From NCBI RefSeq assembly GCF_030463565.1, contig NC_134655.1:8630372-8694371 (forward strand): a stretch of 64,000 nucleotides of DNA, read 5' to 3'. The notes under the pieces are model-generated. The model made no database searches and was not told the origin of the DNA. It saw only the letters and a list, made by a program, of their open reading frames with translations. Of this stretch, positions 35,901 through 47,806 are shown in pieces. Each line of letters starts with the position of its first letter. Positions within the stretch are counted from its first letter, which is position 1. This DNA comes from Pelecanus crispus (taxonomy: Eukaryota; Chordata; Aves; Pelecaniformes; Pelecanidae). The translations under genes and the position numbers were made by a program.

Positions 35901-38900
35901 CAGTCATGTAGCCTCTAATTACTGCAAAACCTGGTGCATTCCTTAATCTCTGAATCTCCTTGACACTTTGAAATCCAGACTACCTGGAAGCTGTACTATA
36001 ACTACCTGAAAGGGTGGACAGCTTGAACAGGTTCCAACAGAGAAGTGAGAAAGAAATGCTTGTTACTGGATATTAATAATATGTATGGAAAACCAGTTCC
36101 CTTTTCATTTAAAAATAAAAATAAAAAAATTCACTGTAACACCCAGAGAAACCTGCTTGTAGTGTTTCTAGAAGTTGTGATTGTACTTCTAATATACCTG
36201 GGAAGGAGGTAGTTCCTCTAAGCTTCTCATTCTTTCACTTGCATGGGGAAGGAAGGAGAGGAAAAAAAAAATTAGGCAAGTCTGAAAATCCCGCATTCAG
36301 TGGGAATCGGTTTGCAGCATTGTTCACCCTGAACATGCTGTGACAGCTCTTCTGAGCTGCTTCTGTGGGGAGAGGGTTTATCATGATAGCGGTGCAAGAT
36401 GTGGAGACGGAGGAATCAATGCTGTGCTCTAGCATGGATCTGCAATGCAAGTGTTGCCTTGACGTATGCCATGGAGTCCCACCATACTTAGCAATGGCAC
36501 ATAGGGTCTACTTGTCTGGGACTTAGTCATATGCAGTGACTCAAAGAGCTAAAGTTCTGGTTATCCTGTACAATGTGTATACTTAATCTGAATCAGGTAT
36601 ACAATGCTTTGCCATACCTTGTTTTGGAGCAGGGGATTCAGCTGGCCCCAAGATCTAATCCTTGCCTCAATGTGCTTTAATGCATGAACAGATTGTGATT
36701 TTTTTTTTAGTTAAAAATGACTGCTCTGAAGCCATTGATTAGGTTACATTGCAGTCTGCTAAATATTGTGGGGTGACTGTTCTCCAGGACCTACAGTTTG
36801 CTTGGTTCAAAATAGACTTATCTGTAGCACACATAAGAGTAGCACTGGATTACAATAATCCCCTTAATGAATGTGAAAAAGCAGGTGTTTACTGTGCAAA
36901 AGTTAACACTCAGTTCTGTGCACCTCTTGCATATGGCATTTCTCTACTGAATTGCCAAACCTGTAACTTGCTGTCTACAGGGAGCAGAAGTGTAACAGCA
37001 GAAAAAGTGAAGTCTTTGCAGGGCAGAGTTTAATATAGGTATTTATATTGGTATAAATAGATGCAACTCCACTCTGCATCTAAGTAAACCTGATACAGGA
37101 AGGTAAAACTTCAATCCCAGTCATGCACTCTCCTTGTGTGCCATATGTGCTTGTGTCCCAGCTCTTCCTCCGCCCCAACAAATCATTTAAGTTCTTGTGC
37201 TTCATCTGTGCCAACCCGTGTCTGCAAAGCAGCATCCTTCAGATTTTGACCAGCGTGCTGCCTTATCTGAGAGGTGCCTTCTGCAAAACTCCGCATCTAC
37301 AGAGGCAGATTGTATTTGTCTAAAGACTTGAGTAACTTTCCCTCTCTGATTTCACAGGAGATGAGAAAGGAGTGAGGCTGGGAAATGTTTAACTAAACAG
37401 GTCTTGCTTCTGTTTAGCAATGAGCCCATTATTAGCTAAACAGGCAGCAGCTTAATCTCACCTCTAATGTCCCTTAAAAACTGTTACAGAAAGCTTTACC
37501 TGCATCACAAAAGCTGGTGCCTCAGCAAGGGACTTGGGTTTCTGTGAGGTTTTTGCTACGCACAGCTAATTTACTCTCCTCTTGCTCTGCTGGAGTCTGG
37601 GGCAGGGAAAGCTGACAGTTCACGGCAGCTTCTGTGCTGGAGACTCCTCTGCTGATGTCCACTCACATAGCTCGTTTCTGTTAAGATGCCCAAGCACCAT
37701 CAGGAGCCTGTGTCTAGGTTGGTGGTTTCCAGGCCACAGTAACATGGTTCAGTACCTGTTGTGATGGGACCCATCTAGCAGCTCAGGAAGTGTTGGGTGG
37801 GGGTGATCCTAGCTGGTTTTATTCTAGAAGCACAGCAGTAGTCCTAAACATGGATTCTGGGCTTCTATCTTAGCTTCAGGCTAATAGGGCATCATTGAAT
37901 CTCCTCCTGGCAGGCAAAGGAGGCCTTGTTTTCTGCCAGGTAAGGGTGATGCCCCCATGACAAGCCCTGTGTAATGGTGCCAGAGCCTGGTTTCGTCCCT
38001 GTCCAAAAGGAGATTCTGAAGTAACTCTTGTGCTACTGATGGCCAAAAATTAGGTGCAGTTTCTGGATTCCTTTCCCCTGTTGTTGGCACAAGGCATTTG
38101 GTTAACTTCATGTAATGTCAGTTAGCTCACCTGTAATTGCCTTTAGAAGGTAATTGTTTGTCCTAAGTATTTGCATTACAAAATATTGAAGATGGATGCT
38201 GATGTATGTTATTGGGGGTTTGCTCCAAGGCAGGGAGTAGTGCACATGCTGATGGAAATGACCATTCATCCCACTCCTGCCCTTGTTGCTCCAGCGCCAA
38301 AGCTACCGGCTGACCACTCGCATGTGTGTTATCTAAAGCAGAACTGAAATTGCGAGAGAAATCTCTGGGGGAAAAAGTGTCAGGAAAAGAGTTAAAACTG
38401 TCATCTAATGACATCGTGGTGAACTGATTAGCCTGAGACTTAAATGGAAAATTTTTTTCCTTAAGGGTAAAACTTGTTCATAACTGATGGCTTAGTAGCT
38501 GAAGTGGTTTTGCAGGCTGATGGTGACATTTCATTAACAGGAATACCAACACTACGTCTTGTATTGCGCATAACCACAAGCTATATTTGACTAGTGAGAC
38601 ATGCAGAAGTGAAGGGGAATAAGGCAGAACAAGGTTTTTGCTTTTTTTGGCAGGCTTTTTATTTTCTTGTTGTCACAGCCTGTTCTTCCACGCTTTCTTC
38701 TGTGCTTATGAAAGTAAGTATTGGCTTCTGACTTGACCCATGCTTAATTCTTTACTTGCTTCTAACACCTGACTCCAGCTCACTTTATAATTGACATATA
38801 AACTGTAGTTCATCATAAAGTACAGTAGTTGCAATCTGGCTGACTTTGTAAAAATTTTTTTCCCCTCTTCTCTGTGTGATGTACTTCTCATTACAAGAAG

Positions 38901-40269
38901 CTTTCTGAATAAAAGATGAGTTTTGTCACACCGAAGAGAGTTGCTAGACATCATGCTTAGCCATGCTGGATCAAAGGCACTATGTGAACAAGCTGGAAAA
39001 CTAGTAAGCGCTTTCTCACATGAGAGCCTTTGTGGTTTAACACCAATTCTAGTTTTTTTGATAGCTGAAAGTTGGATAAGGTTTCTCTTAATGGAAGAAA
39101 AAAACCTGGTCTCCCCATTAAAAAGTGTTTGGCTGGGAGGTTAGCTAAAAATAGCACTCTTGTAACAGCCTTTATTCCTTCACCATGCAATACCTATTAC
39201 AAATGTTGTGTAGCTGATGGTTTAATGCAGTGAGACTCCTGACCAGCTAGTCTTTAAATCCACTTTTCTTGTATGTAGTTTAGAGAGAGGCCAGTGACAA
39301 TTTACTTGTCTCCCTTTCTCCTTTTATTTTTTTTTTCCTCTTAAGAGCCTCTCTGTTATATTGGGACTGCCTGAAGTTCCTGCAAGTAGTATCAAGTGTC
39401 CTCACGCACTTGCTTGTCACCAAAATGAAAGCAGCTTTGTTCTGGTCTGTACTTGGTGACCTGAGTTGCTTGAAATGTCTTCCTACCATAAAACCCTTGG
39501 TTCCTCTGACGGCCTGTCACGATGTTCAACTGAGTAAATGAAATCTGTTGTCAGAATCTGGATGGGGCTTGCCATCTGCCACCAACTGTTTAAAAGCCAA
39601 GCACACCTCAGTATTTGCTTCCCTCTGAATTCGCATTAGAAACCCACAACTGCATTTATAGTTCACAACCAAATTTCACTCAAACATTTTTCAATTGCTT
39701 CTGAAGATACAGAGGCAAAGGCTGATCTATGGCTTTGGTTGCTCAGTGTCTGGGGAAGTACTCAACAGTACTGTCAAATTTAGAAAGAGGTGTTAAGAAG
39801 TAGCAGTGGAGCAGGGAGGGAGTCGGATCCATTACAGGAAGGGTCCCTAAGCCACCATCTGTGTACCTGGCATCCCTGAGCTCTTGGACATACCGCAGTC
39901 CCTAGTGACCTCACTCTGTATAGGATTTATTTTTAACTTCATGTGGTTCGAAGGCATGTTAAAATATAAATCGCTGAAGTGTTGAGTCTAAAATAATGAC
40001 GATGCATGTCCTATATGGGAGTGAGGAGTGCTATGGAGAGGAGTGAATTCTAAATATGGTTCACTTTGCAGCTCATAGGTAATCGGATGTACCTTTCAGC
40101 TGAACAAGCACATGGAGATGACACTTATTCCATCAGCTCATGTTGAATATGCAAGTGCTAGTTAGAAATTTTCCAGTCTGTTCTTTAGCGCTTGAGCTTG
40201 GAACATCTAAGACAATGACTTTTATACAACACCTGGGAACTGAGCATGGATTCCCCTTCTCCTTTGCAG
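26687..40269 (+). other. RNF128: RNF128 intron 1 (common part)
   Basis: A 13.6 kb intron, first 200-300 bases still CpG-island-like. It contains an A-rich, CCAAA-type low-complexity block at 29660-29733 and moderately GC-rich sequence at 27400-29400. I see no exon, full-length repeat or RNA gene. It ends in the CCTTTGCAG acceptor. Confidence 0.7.
29660..29733. repeat. A-rich CCAAA-type low-complexity tract
   Basis: Runs of A interrupted by CC/CCC (AAAAACCAAACC-like words), ending near ACCCCACACC. Could be a decayed poly(A) tail of an unrecognised retrocopy, but the sequence before it resembles no family I know. Confidence 0.7.
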
Positions 40270-40517
40270 GTGCTGAAAGCATCGTTGCAATTATGATTGG
40301 CAACCTGAAAGGCATGGAGATCTTACACCGGATTGAGAGTGGCATGAAAGTGACTATGGTTATTGAAGTGGGGAAAAAGCATGGTCCTTGGATGAATCAA
40401 TACTCCATCTTCTTCATCTCGCTGTCATTTTTCATTGTCACAGCAGCAACCATGGGCTACTTTATTTTTTATTCTGCTCGGAGACTCAGGATCGCAAGGG
40501 CCCAGTCCAGGAATCAG
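40270..40517 (+). CDS. RNF128: RNF128 common exon 2 (end of PA domain, transmembrane helix)
   Basis: A 248 bp exon between CCTTTGCAG and GTGAGT. The first two bases complete Gly, then AESIVAIMIGNLKGMEILHR and VTMVIEVGKKHGPW finish the PA domain. A hydrophobic helix follows at residues about 180-203 of the 397 aa form (YSIFFISLSFF...GYFIFY). The positive stop-transfer sequence ARRLRIARAQSR comes next, placing the RING in the cytosol. The motif VAIMIGNLKG is a hallmark of RNF128. Ends in phase 0. Confidence 0.96.
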
Positions 40518-43500
40518 GTGAGTTTGTGTGTGCCGTTGCTTTTTTTTTTTTTCATACCCCTGAACCACCATGCTGTGGATCTTGAGGGCAAAATACTGGT
40601 GGAACACTGAAATTACTGAATTTGTTCATTCCACAGGAAGGAGTGTGATCTTTAAGATGCTAAGAGATGTATCTTTAAATAGCTTAAAACTTTCCAAGGA
40701 GGCAGCAAAGTAAACTGTCTGAAGAAAGTAACTGGTCGTGTTTAGCTAACTTTGTCTTCTACAAATTTTACTCGCTGAACTGCAGTGCAGCCATAATGCT
40801 GAGGTATCGGAGGCGGTGAGAGCGCTAAACTGCTTTTAGCTGACCCTGACACTTCCCACATAGCGCTGCCTATGTGCTAGCTGTAATGTGAGACACGACT
40901 GCAAACGTGTCTGCAAAACAGTGCATGACTTTGGCCGCCTTTCTGTAGACCACAAGTGGGAAACTGCTGCTTACTGAACTGCAGTGACAGCCCCAATTAA
41001 GAATTGCAGTGACAGCCCCAGTTAAGAGGTAGAAAAAAAGCACTGTTAAATTGTGTTCTTTTGAAACCCCAGGCCAGGGGGTTGCTGATGAGTTACATTT
41101 CCAAGTAACTCTCTCCTGTGCAATAAGCTGATCAGCTGGTAGGACTAATACTTACACCTTCGTCTTCAGTCTGATCAGACCTGCCTTATACCTGCTACTT
41201 CAGGGCTTAATCAAAGGCCTTAAAAGTGAGAATAAAGTCCTGGCGTGGTATCTGTCAAAGGTGATGGGCAGCAGCAGGAACAGGATCTGAGTGGCTCAGA
41301 TGGGAGTACTTAAGCCTTGCCCTTAGAGCTGTGTTGCAAAGGAGACCATAGGTATTTGTAATGCTTCTTGCAGGAGCTAGCTGAACTCCGAAAGAAGAGG
41401 TGTTACACAGTCCTCTGCTACACATAGCAATAGCGCGAGCATCTCACTCTAGCTGGGCTCTGAGTAGGTGAATTATCTCTGGATCAGTGGTTAGATAGTT
41501 AAAGAAGCGACAGACTCCTCTGCCATTGCAGAAGACCTGCCCTACTGCACTTCTCTGTCCTGGAGATTTCAGGCCCCTTGAGCAAGATCTGTCTGAAATA
41601 AGCTGATGAAGCTAGAAGTTGGACACAGGTGTTGAAATTCAGGCCAATTTCAGGCTTCTGTAACATTTTAGGACTGGCTTCTTTAAAAGGTTAACATGAA
41701 GAACCATTGTTGTTTTTGCCAGGCAGAGAGACTAGCTAGGGTGGATGACAGCAATATTCCTGGAGTTGAATGCTGGGTTCAAATATTGGCCAGAGTTGGA
41801 TGCTGGGTTCTCTCTAGTAATCACAGAACCTAACTCAGTCCAGTTTCTTCTGAAATCCTGTTGTCTAAGTGTAATCTTGTGGCTCATGGTCAGCTGGCTA
41901 TATCTTACTGAGACTAGAGATGTAACAGTGTGCTGAAACGGTATTTGTGCCACGTCTAAGCTGTGTTTGCCTCAACTTCTGGACTAGGCCTCCTCTAAGT
42001 GCTTTGTTTTAGCCTGTTTGCATGTTCTGGTGTTACGCCACACCTGGAAGTGGTGTGAGGATACAATAACAGAATAAGGATACAATAAGGGAATAGCTGA
42101 AAGAGCAGTATTGGAAGCTGTCACCTGCCTGTGAGATGTAGCATTGCCACTCCTGGCTGTCATACAGAGTTGCCTCTGCAGTACCTTTCATGAGGGATGA
42201 TGGCATGGAGCTCTAACTTGATGCTGTCCTCTTGCTGACATCTGTGGACAGAGATGCACATTGTCTCCTGCTGATGAATTCCTCCTTTCATTCCCTGCCA
42301 TCTACCCTACTAGGAGAACTCTGTTCAATGCTAAACGAACTTGGGCAGGAAGAACTAGGCACCCTAGAAGCTGGTCTGCAAAAGACACTGTTTAGCAAAT
42401 CACATGAAAATTTTTCCTCCTTTGAAGTTATTTAACAGAGCAGTTGTGGAAGTCCAGCTCTATTCTGAGCTATCAGGCTTTCGTCAAATTGCAAATGTTA
42501 TTAATGCCTCAGTGGTAGACGGTACTGGGAAAATCCAGTCTGCTTGGCTAGCACCTTCACAACCTATTCCTATCTTGGGCTCTGTGTGCATGAGGAGTTT
42601 ACTGTAGATTGAAAAATAATATTGATAAATGACATGTCAGTTCCACATGATTTCAGCTGAACTGAAATTAAGGAGCCTTAAGTGCTTTATAAAGTGTAAG
42701 AATAGAAGAAAGCTTCTCTGCTATTAGGGGGTAAAAATGTACTGTTTTGTAAAAGTAAAACTCAAGACAATCCAGCAATTGTTTTCAGTTGTTTTTATAC
42801 CATGACATCTAAAAACTGACCTCACAATGATTAGATAAGCAGAGAATAACAAGAAAATTCTTGTTAGTGAATTTAGTAGTTAGTAAACTACTAAAAGGTG
42901 ATGCTACAGTATTCCCTGTTAGCCAGCTGATTGGATTTTCAGTGTTTATCCAAAGTTTGAGACTTAACTGCTTTGGCTCAATGAAATACTGAATATTAGT
43001 CAAACAACTTATCAGCTTGCGTGCTACATGGGGAGCTTTCCTGTCATTGTTCAGCCCTTTGGAAAGTCAGATTGCCTGGACTTCAGTCTGTTGCTTAGTG
43101 GAATAAAGGGGTGTGTTTTGTCTCCTTTATTGCACAGATGTCGAAGGGTTATACATTCTTTTGTGGGGTGATAGTTAAGTATTACAAATTTTCCGTCTTT
43201 CAGAACTGAACTGCAGTTCTGAATGCATACCTTTACCCAGGGTTACTACTCTTCAAAGTATCTGCTTTTTTTGACCTTCCCTGCACGATTATATTGCTAT
43301 TGTGTGAGGAGTCTACTACTTGAACCAAAATTAACACTTTTGAATTGCTCTGCAGAGTGCTATGGTGAGCTAATTGTGATATGTGATAATGATGCTCTGC
43401 AGCTTGTCTCTCGTATGTTCAGGTTTCTGAATATTTGGCTTGTTCTTGTGGATTGAGCCACAGCCTCAGGAGAGCTCTTGCCCTGGACTGAAAAGGGTGA

Positions 43501-46500
43501 TGAAGCGTGAGTCCCACTTGCTTACTAAGGGGTAGAACAGAAAGAGGGGACACCACTTTCTAGATGCTTTGTCTCTTCTGCAAAGGTTTCTTGAAAACAA
43601 GAGCCTGGCTAGATGTGTTTTTCATTCATGCATGGGACTAGTAGTATCCCCTGCTTGAATTGGATGGCTTCCAGGTATTACCACATTAGCAATATGTTTT
43701 TTCTTTTCTTTCGGCTTGAGAAAAAAATCTTCAGACTTCAGTGATTTCTGAAGCAATCTCTTGTTTTATAGACAGGCAGGCTGTTGAGTACCTTAAACTT
43801 TGCCATTTGCCAATACCATTTCTGTACTTCTTGGTATGACTACTTGCTGCTTCTGGTGAAGGCACTCTTTCTGGATGGCTTGATCACATATAACCCGGGT
43901 TTTAAACATGCTCTCTGCAGACTTTTCTTGAAGGCAGCGGCTGTCTCTCACTCAGCTTGAGCAGGAATTGCGTACAAGTCAGTAATGTAAAACTGTGCAA
44001 AGGGTTTCTTCAAAAAGTTGAGTGACTATTGACAAGAGCCAGTCGTGTTGTCTTGTGGTCCATGTGAAAACGTAAGTTTAGTAGCACTGTCCTAACTGTG
44101 TGTTAAAACAGAGTAGCTTCTTCCTCACGAGCCAGCTAGCTGAACTGTGTACAACCTGCTAGTTCTTATCTGAATGCATATTTTCTTCTGGGCTTGAAAT
44201 TCAAGTCCCCACCTCTGTGATCTCTTATGGCATCATGAGGTCTGTGAGCAAAAACATGGAAAAACAAGGCAAGTGTGGTAGACGGCTTGCTGCCTTTCTA
44301 GTCAGAGTACTGGCAAATTCAGTTCCTCAATATATTAACCTTTCTTAATACTGCAAAATGGCCAGTGATGTTATCGGTGGCCTGGTTTCTAATTTAAGCT
44401 CAAGTCTTCACTTCCATTGATTTCATAAAGATTAGATGTTGCAGCTGAGAAGTGACCTAATTAATGGCTTTGGAGGAGGTAAGTTGCTCAACTTTCCACA
44501 ATTCAAAACTGTTTTCATGGCAGTAGCTCCCTGTGGGGAAGAACTGCTTTAGCTTACAGGAGAAAAGCAGGAGTTCCTGACCTCCTTTGAGCTTGCTGGT
44601 CTGCATTGCCATGACCATGCTCGCAGGGTGCCAGGAAGGCACCCTTATGTGGAAAGAGTTGAAAATAAATTCGGCAGCATTGGACTAGGGAAGACTGAGG
44701 ACTAAGCAATAGCAAACCTAATTTTCCTACTTAGGTAGGTCTCTACTTCAACATGCCAGAAATTGGGTAGGAGCTGGGACCTGACCTGTTTTGTAATATC
44801 TTGATTCTTCTTTTTATTTTTCCTGCCTCAACTTAGTCAGCTTTTTTCTAGAGTTGCTGGATTGGGGCTTTTAGACTTTAATGTCGTTAACATTTAATGC
44901 TTACTTGAAAAACTTGGCTTTGCAAAATGCTTTGACATTCCAAGCTTGACTATCCTGGATCTCCTGGTAGGCTATTTAATAAAAAGCTTCCTCTTGCAAC
45001 CTTTCTCCATCCCCCCGGAGGGGTGTTCTGCTATACTTACCAAAATCAACGTTAAAGGTGACTTTGCCATTGGTGCATTTCATGAAGAGCAATTAAACTT
45101 GTGCCCAGGCAAAACTTAAAATATTGTTTCAGTAAATTATTAACAATACAGCCAGCTGTGTCCTGTCTAATATGGTTGGCCTAACACTAGATGTGTAGAT
45201 ATTGTATGAGGGAGTACATTCCTAGAAAGTTTAGTTTTCAATTAATAACAAGTAGTGGTGACAGATAGTTTTGGCTGCATAGGAGAAATACTAATATTGC
45301 TGCATTCCTGCTCTGCTGATGTTACCACGCTTGCTGCTGAAACTTTTGGGGGCCTCGGTGTTCACCGCAATGAGTATGCGGCTGCTTCTCTGTGGCTTCA
45401 GTCTGAAACATTGACAAGGGGAACACCATTCTAGAGTTAACCTTCAGTGGCATACAGAAACATATATTGATGTCTTCAGCAGAAGAACTTTACAAGCTTC
45501 AAAGAAAACGTGACTAGTTCTTGTTCCTAAATACCCGAAAACTTGTTTGTGTCCTTCACCTTTGGATTGTATGTGTATCTTCCTTGATAGTTGTTAATAG
45601 CTATCAAGTATTGAACTCCTAAAAGCGTGCACATTGATGCTATTATCTTAGGATTCCAAAACAATGCTGATATACAAATAGGTCATTTTGCACCAAAACT
45701 GTTTGACAGGGTCCCAGCGGACCCCATAAATCTACTTGTTTGCCATGAACTGCTTCAGCACAGGGAATCTTATGCAGACTCGAATTACCAGTTCTTGCCA
45801 AGTTTGTTAGGTGTCGGCAGCAACCCTCCACCCACTTGTTCCTTCTGTACTTGTGCCACCAGCGCTGCACCTTCATCCCAGGAAAGATTCTTGTAACTGA
45901 ACTAAAATGCATTAAGGGGAAGTAATGCTGGAAAGCTAACAGTGTGGGGTTCCTGCACTGAGCAGCTGAACTGGGAAGAGGATTTTTGGTTAGCTGCAAG
46001 ACTTGAGGCTAGTCTGTCCCTAAGAAAAGTGCTGTGTTGGATGGCACTACCAGAGCTGCCTGATAAGCCTCTGTGTCCTGAGGCAGTAAGTGCACCGGGA
46101 AGGGAGAGGACAGTCATATTCTTCATGTTGGTGGAACAGCACCAACCTGTGACCTTTAAACAGAGATGTTGGCTCCTGTGCTAATTAAATGCTTTGCAGT
46201 GCCAGCTGGACAGCAACAGTTGCCAGGGAAGCTGGGCTTCTGCTGTCTGCTCATCTCTGCCCTGCTACCCTGACAGCAGCAGGCAAGTTACTGCAAGAAG
46301 GGGAATGCTTCCTCCTCTGCTTTCATTAAAGCTGCCCTGTAAGCCACCTGGGGCTAGTCCTTTGGTTTGTTTCACACCTTGTGTCATGGGGAGGGGGAGA
46401 ATAGCTCTGAGCACCACCACCCTGCCTTGGTGCATGTTACTTTGAACCGATATTGAGATAACACTGCATTCTTCCTCTTGATAGGAGCAGTCGGTGCTAG

Positions 46501-47052
46501 GAGGCTCCTGAGCTGTTTGCGTACTCTGTAAAGCAGTCGTGGCAGAGGACTAGTGCAGGGTTCATTGGTGGTAGCTGAACTGACTGGTAAAGAACCTCAC
46601 CTTTCATCAGGATGTGAGTTTGTGGCAGGAAGTTTTCATAAAGTGAGTAGTTAAAATTATTGACTGTCAGGCTCAATGTTCGGTCTTCTGTACCAGGTCA
46701 ATTTGAAGGCTTCTGTTTGTTTTGGCTAGGTCTAATCTGATAATGGTACTACTATACATCTTCTCAAAGAAACCCTTGAAATTCCTGTGTTTTGTGAAAA
46801 CATTAGGTACAAAGAAAGCATATGCAAATGCCTTGTTGATGTGTCATCCAGAGTCAATAACCACATCAGTATGTCCCGAAACTGTTTTGTGTTGTCTCTA
46901 AATAGCACAGTCATGCTTACTTGGCTTGTTTTGATAACATCTGGATTATAAAACTGGTGCCTGCTGGCAGTAGGCACCTTGGTAAGTATTGGTAACCACC
47001 ACTTGAAAGAGAAAAATGACTGTGTTTTAACCAGGACTGCTTTCTGTTACAG
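40518..47052 (+). other. RNF128: RNF128 intron 2
   Basis: A 6.5 kb intron. Small direct repeats: a 25-bp tandem duplication at 40980-41029, a 30-bp-spaced repeat GAGTTG(A/G)ATGCTGGGTTC at 41763 and 41793, and a 19-bp one near 42058-42096. No exon or known transposon recognised. Confidence 0.75.
40980..41029. repeat. 25-bp tandem duplication
   Basis: TGCAGTGACAGCCCCAATTA and its second copy with one change (CAGTTA) follow each other at a 25-base period. Not part of any repeat I recognise. Confidence 0.8.
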
Positions 47053-47124
47053 CGACGGCTAAAGGCCGGGGCTAAGAAGGCCATTGAACAGTTACAGCTG
47101 CGCACCCTGAAGCAAGGGGACAAG
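47053..47124 (+). CDS. RNF128: RNF128 common exon 3 (juxtamembrane linker)
   Basis: A 72 bp exon, phase 0 on both sides, between a TTTCTGTTACAG acceptor and a GTATGA donor. It encodes 24 residues (219-242), RRLKAGAKKAIEQLQLRTLK followed by QGDK. This basic linker between membrane and RING matches the mammalian QLKADAKKAIGRLQLRTLK. Because it is a multiple of three with phase 0 edges, skipping it would keep the frame. Confidence 0.95.
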
Positions 47125-47723
47125 GTATGACTGATCCTGTAATTTCCCAAGCATTATGGCACACCCCTTGCACAGAACCCAGAGAGTGGTCATTAGTACT
47201 GGAGCAAGATGCAGAAGTCTCTGAGGCTGTAACTGTCTGTTGCAGGGATGGTTCCTCTTTCAGACCAAGTCCTTTTCTGGGGTGCAAGACTCTTCAATTT
47301 GCACATTCTTATAAATCAGATGGTTATTTTTTAGCTGCTTGCTTGTAGTCTTGATGAGGTGAGAAGTCCTAATATGCCAGCATGGATGCTTGAAGGTAAA
47401 CTAGTATATCTAAATAGCTTCCCTGGCTATTCTTTTTGTAACTAAAACTGGAGGTAGCAGTTTCTAAATCTCTACAGTAGTGCCTCAAATAACCCAATGA
47501 TGGTTTGCAGCTAGACTTCTAAACCATGGGGTTAAATTTTTCAATGCTTCTGTTAGTGTCAGCTTGACTATGAGTGATCCACACAATGTGTTTATGTAAG
47601 ATTATATACAGGAGCTATCTTACATTATTTTAGCTAGACCCCTTTGCCTGAAGTAAATCTGACTCTAGTTCAGAGGAAGCTTTCAAAGTCTATTAATGGT
47701 GTATGTTCATTTCACCACTTTAG
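47125..47723 (+). other. RNF128: RNF128 intron 3
   Basis: A 0.6 kb intron with nothing recognised; acceptor CACCACTTTAG. Confidence 0.85.
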
Positions 47724-47806
47724 GAAACGGGTCCTGATGGAGATAGCTGTGTTGTGTGCATTGAGCTGTACAAGCCGAATGAAGTAGTGCGTATTCTGAC
47801 TTGCAA
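47724..47806 (+). CDS. RNF128: RNF128 common exon 4 (first half of RING-H2)
   Basis: An 83 bp exon with donor GTAAGT, ending two bases into an Asn codon. It encodes GPDGDSCVVCIELYKPNEVV and RILTC, giving the zinc ligands C251, C254 and C269 of the RING (397 aa numbering). Confidence 0.96.
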
